Positions 1-5,070 of a stretch of 8,833 nt of DNA are shown in pieces; positions within the stretch are counted from its first letter, which is position 1; each line of letters begins with the position of its first letter. The position numbers were made by a program, and so were the translations under genes. The stretch comes from Anaerolineae bacterium (GTDB lineage Bacteria; Chloroflexota; Anaerolineae; Anaerolineales; Villigracilaceae), in the NCBI GenBank assembly GCA_003524705.1, contig DQGV01000074.1:1-8833 (forward strand), in the 5' to 3' direction. Under the pieces are notes generated by a model. That model saw nothing but the letters and a program-made list of their open reading frames with translations, was not told the DNA's origin and did no database searches.

Positions 1-922
1 AAGAAAATTAATTAACACAGACATTATTGCTGAAAATCCGCAACGCTTTGTTGTGGATGCGATGTATGGTTCTGGAAGAGGTACGATTAAATCCTTCTTG
101 CAAGGCACAGGTTGTGAAATTTACGAAATTCGTAATGAAATGAATCCCGGCTTTGGAGGTGTGCATCCAGAACCGATTGCAAAATATTTAGGTCCGTTAT
201 CTAGTGCTGTCAGTTCTGGGTTCGGAAATTTTGGCGTTGTTACAGATGGTGATGCAGACCGAATCGGCGCGATGGATGAACGTGGTAATTTTGTTGACCC
301 TCATAAAATTATGGCATTATCTTTGAAGTATTTAGTTGAAAAGAAAAAAATGTCCGGTGCGGTTGTAAGAACAGTTTCTACCACACGCATGATTGATAGA
401 TTAGCAAAGCGTTATGGTTTGAAATTATATGAAACCCCTGTTGGCTTTAATCACATTGCAGATTATATGATGCAAGAAGATGTATTAATCGGCGGTGAAG
501 AATCAGGTGGTATTTCATTCAAAGGACATATTCCTGAAGGGGATGGTCCGGTTATGGGATTATTGTTGGTAGAAATGTTAGCAGAATCTGGCAAGTCACT
601 TGGTGAAATGGTAGATGATTTGCTCAAAGATGTTGGTCCTGCTTTATACGAACGTGCCGATTTACGTTTGAGTCGCCCAGTTGCTAAAGCAGAAATGGTT
701 GAGTTTCTTACCAAGCAAGCACCAAAAGAAATTGGCGGCGAAGCGGTTAATGAAATTAGTCAACGCGATGGTGTGAAATATATTATGGCAGATGATTCGT
801 GGTTGTTGATTCGCCCGTCTGGTACAGAGCCTGTCTTGAGAGTCTATGCTGAAGGGCGAACACAAGAGATGGTCAAAGATTTGTTGGGGTATGGAAAAAC
901 TGTTGCTGAAAGCGTAGTGTAG
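1..922 (+). CDS. Alpha-D-phosphohexomutase (phosphoglucomutase/phosphomannomutase family), 5'-partial
   Basis: Cytoplasmic enzyme that interconverts hexose 1-phosphate and 6-phosphate through a bisphosphate intermediate, feeding glycogen, cell-wall or glycan precursors. The reading frame is open back to the window edge (first full codon at position 2), so the GTG at 53 is internal and the true start lies upstream. The missing N-terminal domain should carry the catalytic phosphoserine loop. Visible signatures are the metal-binding loop DGDADR (245-262), the sugar-binding loop GGEESGG followed by ISFKGHIPEGDG (from 491), and the C-terminal phosphate-binding loop RPSGTEP (812-832). About 306 residues are present of a usual 450-550. 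The GEESGG form with the GHIPEGDG tail recalls PGM/PMM-type enzymes rather than GlmM (usually GEQSGH), but sugar preference cannot be fixed from this, so no symbol is given. It ends 11 bases before the palindromic terminator and converges on the minus-strand operon, so it is not part of that system. Confidence 0.95.
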   Translation, partial: RKLINTDIIAENPQRFVVDAMYGSGRGTIKSFLQGTGCEIYEIRNEMNPGFGGVHPEPIAKYLGPLSSAVSSGFGNFGVVTDGDADRIGAMDERGNFVDPHKIMALSLKYLVEKKKMSGAVVRTVSTTRMIDRLAKRYGLKLYETPVGFNHIADYMMQEDVLIGGEESGGISFKGHIPEGDGPVMGLLLVEMLAESGKSLGEMVDDLLKDVGPALYERADLRLSRPVAKAEMVEFLTKQAPKEIGGEAVNEISQRDGVKYIMADDSWLLIRPSGTEPVLRVYAEGRTQEMVKDLLGYGKTVAESVV

Positions 923-932
923 CGATTAAATA

Positions 933-962
933 AAAAAGTCTCTCAAATTTGAGAGACTTTTT
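933..962. terminator. Bidirectional rho-independent terminator between convergent genes
   Basis: This is a perfect 30-base palindrome centred between 947 and 948. The inner stem arms are GTCTCTCAAA and TTTGAGAGAC, with five A on the left and five T on the right. Read on either strand it gives a stable hairpin followed by a U run. It starts 11 bases after the phosphohexomutase stop and ends 4 bases before the minus-strand LPNTG gene stop, so it can end both transcripts. Confidence 0.9.
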
Positions 963-966
963 ATTA

Positions 967-1533
967 TTATCTGGTTGGGGTGGCTCGTAACCTACGTGCT
1001 AGCAAAATGACCATGACAAATGCCAATGCCATCACTGCTAAACCGGGTACACCATAATCATCAATGAAACCGGTATTAGGTAATGCCGTTGTGGTCGGCA
1101 CAATCGTCAATTGGGCAATGGCGGCTTGCGTCAGTGCGGCACCGACAGTGGCTGTTGCAGGAGCATCTAAAGCCGCAACATCAGTTGCATTCGGGTCAGG
1201 AGTATTTGTGGCAGTAGCAACATTCACAACTAATGTTGCTGTTGGTGGTAAGGTGGCTGTGGGTAAAGCGGCTTGGGCTTGAGCCGTAGCAGTGAGGGCT
1301 TGATTAATAAAGTTGTTTGAAGCCTCAGCAGTTTGTGTAGCGGATTGAATTTGAGCTTGTTGCGCGGTTTGATTATTGCGGTTTACTAAGAAGATACCCA
1401 CAATACAGGCAACCGAAAGCAAAATGATTCCACCTAAAATTCCAACTGCAATTAAGAAGGTGCGGTTATTACCAGACTCTTCCGGCAGTTGTTCATCATC
1501 GGGGGTATCATAATTATTATCGTCGAAAGACAT
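967..1533 (-). CDS. LPxTG-type surface protein with N-terminal membrane anchor, function unknown
   Basis: A 188-aa protein. Residues 1-24 are acidic and hydrophilic (likely cytoplasmic). Residues 25-50 form a strong membrane segment followed by NRNNQ. Residues 55-150 are a low-complexity Ala/Thr/Gln/Pro linker with TATAQA- and PTATLPPTAT-type runs. The C-terminus has LPNTG at 151-155, a hydrophobic segment at about 161-179 and a basic tail (RRLRATPTR). This tripartite end matches a sortase sorting signal. The start is supported by AGGAGA seven bases upstream of the ATG. The gene lies 31 nt downstream of the barrel-protein gene with no hairpin between them, so it is probably the last gene of the operon and ends at the palindromic terminator. 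The long acidic head before the first hydrophobic segment argues against an ordinary cleaved signal peptide, so the protein could instead remain as a two-TM protein. No enzymatic domain is visible. Confidence 0.85.
   Translation of the reverse strand: MSFDDNNYDTPDDEQLPEESGNNRTFLIAVGILGGIILLSVACIVGIFLVNRNNQTAQQAQIQSATQTAEASNNFINQALTATAQAQAALPTATLPPTATLVVNVATATNTPDPNATDVAALDAPATATVGAALTQAAIAQLTIVPTTTALPNTGFIDDYGVPGLAVMALAFVMVILLARRLRATPTR
1069..1083 (-). other. LPNTG sorting motif
   Basis: These codons encode Leu-Pro-Asn-Thr-Gly at residues 151-155, five residues before a hydrophobic stretch and an Arg-rich tail. This is the layout recognised by sortase transpeptidases, which cut between Thr and Gly. 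No sortase gene lies in the window. Confidence 0.75.
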
Positions 1534-1540
1534 AAAACAC

Positions 1541-1546
1541 TCTCCT
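1541..1546 (-). promoter_or_regulatory. Ribosome binding site of the LPNTG protein gene
   Basis: On the minus strand this reads AGGAGA, seven bases before the ATG at 1533. It fixes that start and shows that this last gene has its own good translation signal, unlike the overlapping genes upstream. Confidence 0.8.
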
Positions 1547-1564
1547 GATTGTTAGTAAGTGATA

Positions 1565-2620
1565 TTATCCCACAACTTCAAGGTTAACGAGCGGGGCAAT
1601 CACGGTTTCGCCATTTTCCAATTTGACTTCTGCAGATTGCGCACGCAATCCGCTTGGCAGTGTGGTTAAACCGGATATGACTGAAACAATTGACCCCACC
1701 ATTCCCATAGAAGGCGGGCGACGCATACGCACTTGTAAACCGGGTGCAAATTCTGCCACTTCTCTTGGAGATGGCGGTTCTGATGAAGTTGGTAAGGGGA
1801 TAATCACTTCGGGTCTTGCGCCTGTGTAGCGGTCATAAAATTCTGCATTGACGGTGACTTCGCGTTTGGCATTGGTGGTCAATAATTTATATGCGGCAGA
1901 ATTCATGGGTAATGAACCAAAACCATCGGTTACTAAAATGGGATAACGCATTTCACGTGCTTTGGCAAGCAATGATGGATAAATACTGGCAATGATTAAT
2001 CCGCGAGCAGGTAATTCAGCGGCGGCATCTAAGGTGTCTGCATCTTTCACCATGCCTGCTAGAATGACAGAACCGCGCAAACTCACGTCTAAACGATTGG
2101 GCGTAAGAATTGCATCGGGTGCATCTGCCAAGTTTGCTAGTATGCCTGAATCGATTCTTCCATTACCCCATACACCTTGTACCAATCCACCAGCCGTTTG
2201 AATCACAACACCTTTATTGGGCAAAATTTCTATCACAGTACCGGGAATGCCAGCACGTAATTCAATTTTTGTTTCGCCTACTTCCATCAATACTTGCCCG
2301 CCACCTACTGCCACTACACGCCCGGCACGCGGTACACGAATGCTTTTTGCAAACATACCCTTGCCTTTAGCAATTTCAGCATTGGCTGATAACTCATCAT
2401 TGACTTGGCATTTCACCAAACGTTCTGCCGCATTTGGCGAAATATTTAACAAACGCGCCACATCTAACAAAACATGTTCACGAGCCCATTTGGTTTCAGC
2501 CACTACATCATTCGGTGTAACTTTTTGCTGAATGCGCGCTGTCACATTACCTGAAATAGGTAACACTCGTTCACGCACGATGGTTGTAAGCCCGACAATA
2601 TGATGTACTGGTGCTTGCAT
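1565..2620 (-). CDS. Conserved uncharacterised protein with barrel-sandwich-like and KOW/SH3-like regions
   Basis: About 351 aa, soluble, with no signal peptide or membrane segment. I do not recognise a named function. Residues 1-115 look like a barrel-sandwich-hybrid (lipoyl/biotin-carrier-like) fold with an inserted helical part: ISGNVTARIQQKVTPNDVVA, then a helical LLDVARLLNISPNAAERL, then VNDELSANAEIAKGKG and VPRAGRVVAVGGGQVLMEV. Residues 116-160 add a conserved-looking Gly-rich piece (IPGTVIEI, VQGVWGNGR). Residues 180-260 alternate strands and helices (RGLIIAS, PILVTDGFGSLPM). Residues 293-351 look like a KOW/SH3 barrel (PGLQVRMRRPPSMGMVGSIV). The frame is open to an ATG at 2647, but AGGAGG (2627-2632) sits six bases before the ATG at 2620 and three before the one at 2623, so the start at 2620 is chosen, giving a one-base TGATG overlap with the ATPase gene. 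That coupling suggests it works with the ATPase. Confidence 0.85.
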   Translation of the reverse strand: MQAPVHHIVGLTTIVRERVLPISGNVTARIQQKVTPNDVVAETKWAREHVLLDVARLLNISPNAAERLVKCQVNDELSANAEIAKGKGMFAKSIRVPRAGRVVAVGGGQVLMEVGETKIELRAGIPGTVIEILPNKGVVIQTAGGLVQGVWGNGRIDSGILANLADAPDAILTPNRLDVSLRGSVILAGMVKDADTLDAAAELPARGLIIASIYPSLLAKAREMRYPILVTDGFGSLPMNSAAYKLLTTNAKREVTVNAEFYDRYTGARPEVIIPLPTSSEPPSPREVAEFAPGLQVRMRRPPSMGMVGSIVSVISGLTTLPSGLRAQSAEVKLENGETVIAPLVNLEVVG

Positions 2621-4377
2621 CATCCGCCTCCTAAAGTCCAATTCCATTTTTTGATGAGTTCGCGTCTTCTTACGGGGTCAGTTGGGAGGTTTAATGGGCG
2701 ACCTCTTCCATCAAACACGACACCTAATGCCCCACCACTGACTGTTATGGTGCCACCTCGACCAGCCCCAAAGCCGACATCTACTCCGCGTGAAACTTGA
2801 ATGGTTAATTTGCCGGTTTCGCCATTGGCAAGCGGAAGTGTTTCAATGCTTCCAAATTTCAAATCTATACTTGCTTCGGCTCCATTTTCGTAACTCAGTT
2901 TTGCTTTCAAAATGGATGTACCGTATCTTGCTGAAACCACCGGCGAGACGACTGTGCCAACACTTAAGAAAGCTCCCGACTCTAATACTTGTACGGGCAA
3001 AATATTATTTTGTGATGCGGCAACGCCTAATAATGGTAATAAATTATTTTGGTCGAGGATGATGGTGGTGATGCCGACGGGTTGGATTCCGTCGAGGAGC
3101 AAGAGCAGGCTTTGCCCTGGGCGCGAAGCGTCGCTTAGTGCTCCGCCTCCAGCGAGAATCGGTTCAAAGAGCGGAGTCAAATTAGATTTGATGTTGGTAA
3201 TATTTTGTGGAAAATCTTTTCGTGCAGTTTGCATAGCAAGGTATAAGGCTTCACGCGCAATGGCTTGAGAAATGGCGAGGTCTTCTTGTGTGGCGGCGAT
3301 GGTGGCAGGATATAACGATTTTTGGTGTAAGTAATCAAGCAAAACGCCGCTGGAAATATCTAATGATGACCACTGTAAAATATTATCAAGCGTGGTGTAG
3401 TTTAACAAGCCGACTAAGTTTTGACCTAAACTAAATTGCGGTAAAACTTTTAGTGTAGATTTATTTCTGAATGCCGCTGCAATGACAGTGGCAGAAGCAC
3501 CCATATCTACACTGAGAATTCCTTTTGGTGAACCATAAACTTTGGAAAGAAAGCGCACCATGCGTCCGGTGGCATACGCTGTGGGGAGCATGTGCCCGCC
3601 TGACCATAAATCTAACAAGTCAACACCTTTGATTTGGCGTTTACGGATGTTGATGATCATGCGGGCGAGTTCGCGTTCGGCGGGGTCAATATCTTCGGTT
3701 TCAAGTGATGGTCGAATGTTTGGGCTGAAATGTAGAGAAGTAGAAAGTGAACCTACTAATGTTTTTACTTCTTCTTCCATTTTTTCGTTGCCAGCAAATA
3801 AAACGGTTGGGCGTTTTTCTTCTGGCATTAAGAAACTTGCTAAACCAATTGGTTCTAGTAATTTTTGAATTGAACGTGAGGCACCACCATCTGTTCCACC
3901 GGCAATGACAACAAGTTCAGGGCGCACGCGCATTAAACTGTCGATTTGTTGGTCAGGCTTACGCTGGTCACTCAGGCTCATCGAGTCCATGATGCGTGTG
4001 TAAGAGGTTTCGGTGAGTCGGCGGGCGCTATCTAATGAAACATCTTTGAGTAAACCAACCACAACAGTTTTGACAGTTGGTCCAGCAGATAAAGTAATGA
4101 CTAGTGCATCCACGCCTGAGCCATTGCTTTGTGTGGGTGTGATGATGTTTCTGGATGAATCTAAAAGTGTTTTGCCTAAAATCTTTTGTAGGTTTGCAAC
4201 TGCATTTCTTGCCCCTTCAGAAACATCTTTGAAGGGTGCCTCAGCTGTGCTAGGTGCAATGCCAGATGCAATAAAACGATATTCTCCTTCAATCACGTCA
4301 AACAATACGGCTCGCGTGTTTGCCGCGCCGACGTCTATTGCTAATAAAGAGTTGCTGGTGATGATAGAAGAAGGCAT
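2620..4377 (-). CDS. MutL/GlmL-like actin-fold ATPase with extra C-terminal beta domain
   Basis: A 585-aa member of the family named after MutL/GlmL, the ATPase linked to coenzyme-B12 glutamate mutase (unrelated to DNA mismatch-repair MutL). Actin/Hsp70-type motifs are visible: phosphate-1 loop LLAIDVGAANTRAVLFD (11-27), a family motif VVIAGGTDGG (156-165), LFAGNEKMEEEV (193-204), MLPTAYATGRMVRFL (263-277), phosphate-2-like LSVDMGASATV (288-298) and the adenosine-site-like ILAGGGAL (407-414). The phosphate-2 loop has GASAT where I would expect a GGATT-like sequence. GlmL proteins are about 460 aa; here residues from about 475 form an added beta-rich, Gly-rich region ending with GGALGVVFDGRGRPLNLP and a basic helix. 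There is no mutase, B12-binding or fermentation gene in the window; neighbours are membrane proteins. The ATG overlaps the preceding stop by one base (TAATG) with only a weak GGA upstream, so translation is probably by re-initiation. ATP binding is likely; the client is unknown. Confidence 0.85.
   Translation of the reverse strand: MPSSIITSNSLLAIDVGAANTRAVLFDVIEGEYRFIASGIAPSTAEAPFKDVSEGARNAVANLQKILGKTLLDSSRNIITPTQSNGSGVDALVITLSAGPTVKTVVVGLLKDVSLDSARRLTETSYTRIMDSMSLSDQRKPDQQIDSLMRVRPELVVIAGGTDGGASRSIQKLLEPIGLASFLMPEEKRPTVLFAGNEKMEEEVKTLVGSLSTSLHFSPNIRPSLETEDIDPAERELARMIINIRKRQIKGVDLLDLWSGGHMLPTAYATGRMVRFLSKVYGSPKGILSVDMGASATVIAAAFRNKSTLKVLPQFSLGQNLVGLLNYTTLDNILQWSSLDISSGVLLDYLHQKSLYPATIAATQEDLAISQAIAREALYLAMQTARKDFPQNITNIKSNLTPLFEPILAGGGALSDASRPGQSLLLLLDGIQPVGITTIILDQNNLLPLLGVAASQNNILPVQVLESGAFLSVGTVVSPVVSARYGTSILKAKLSYENGAEASIDLKFGSIETLPLANGETGKLTIQVSRGVDVGFGAGRGGTITVSGGALGVVFDGRGRPLNLPTDPVRRRELIKKWNWTLGGG
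2627..2632 (-). promoter_or_regulatory. Strong Shine-Dalgarno site deciding the barrel-protein start
   Basis: On the minus strand this is AGGAGG, lying inside the last codons of the ATPase gene. It is followed by CGG and two successive ATGs (2623 and 2620). The spacing of six bases favours 2620. The upstream ATG at 2647 lies before the site and cannot use it, so the eight or nine extra residues of the longest frame are probably not made. Confidence 0.85.
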
Positions 4378-5069
4378 TAGAAATTTCCGAAGAAGTTAAT
4401 TAAAGATGAAATGCGTTCAATCAAAGCGGTTAATGCGGCGGCGTACACACCAGCAAAGATGACTCCTAATGTGATGCCGATGAAAATTTTTCCAATGAAA
4501 GCAAAGAATTCAATCACAATAAAACGGCGAGGATTTCCGCTGGCTTGTGGACGTGCACCAAAATGAAAATAAGATAGTGTAGTTACAACGCCGACGAGCA
4601 CAATTGAACCATTCCCAATCACTTCGGCGGGATTGATATTTCTTGCCGCGGCAATGTTCAAATCAAAAAAGTTTATGGTTGCAGAAACTTGCGGAATAAT
4701 CGTTCCAATCAATGCGCCTGCGATAATCACTGCCGCACCTGCACCGACGAGAAAAGCCATCGTAAAACTTGCAATTCTTGATAAACGCGGTGAGATTTTC
4801 ATCAAAATGAACGCTAAACCTAACCACGGTACAACTAAAAGTGCAGCCTGTTCATATGCTCCTGTTTGGAACATAGACGATGTAGGGGTAAACAACCTTG
4901 GTGTTAACACTTGCCACAAAATTACCGAAGCCACATAACCTGCTGTGATTCCCACGAACAGATACACAGCGATTCTAAACAACGGGTTATCTCCGATGAG
5001 ATAACTCAAAATCAAAACTGTAAAAAGAAAACTTAATACACCGCTGATGAGGTCAAGAGGAAGTTGCAT
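4377..5069 (-). CDS. Six-TM integral membrane protein, conserved, function unknown
   Basis: About 230 aa, almost wholly hydrophobic. Likely membrane segments lie at residues 6-26, 31-54, 73-91, 99-124, 152-170 and 185-213. A loop after the fourth segment region contains GALIGTIIPQ (118-127), which I recall as a conserved feature of this uncharacterised family, and NPRRF (179-183) is a probable cytoplasmic basic loop. The frame is open to a GTG at 5093, but the ATG at 5069 is preferred: AGAGGA lies upstream with GAGG nine bases before the ATG, and that ATG follows the preceding stop by one base. The protein ends in an overlap (TAATG) with the ATPase gene, so the two are probably made together and the membrane protein may dock the ATPase. 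No transporter motif or catalytic residues were recognised. Confidence 0.85.
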   Translation of the reverse strand: MQLPLDLISGVLSFLFTVLILSYLIGDNPLFRIAVYLFVGITAGYVASVILWQVLTPRLFTPTSSMFQTGAYEQAALLVVPWLGLAFILMKISPRLSRIASFTMAFLVGAGAAVIIAGALIGTIIPQVSATINFFDLNIAAARNINPAEVIGNGSIVLVGVVTTLSYFHFGARPQASGNPRRFIVIEFFAFIGKIFIGITLGVIFAGVYAAALTALIERISSLINFFGNF

Positions 5070-5070
5070 G

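Noticed and set aside
53..55. GTG as start of the phosphohexomutase
   Set aside because: The frame stays open to the window edge and an enzyme of this family needs an N-terminal domain with the catalytic serine, so the gene is cut by the window.
1064..1282. Plus-strand open frame opposite the LPNTG gene
   Set aside because: It is a by-product of the Ala/Thr-rich codons on the minus strand, has no ribosome site and resembles nothing.
2645..2647. ATG at 2647 as start of the barrel protein
   Set aside because: It lies upstream of the AGGAGG at 2627-2632 and would overlap the ATPase gene by 28 bases; the ATG at 2620 is better placed.
2620..4377. DNA mismatch-repair MutL
   Set aside because: The shared name is a coincidence; there is no GHKL ATPase motif, and the motifs are of the actin/Hsp70 type.
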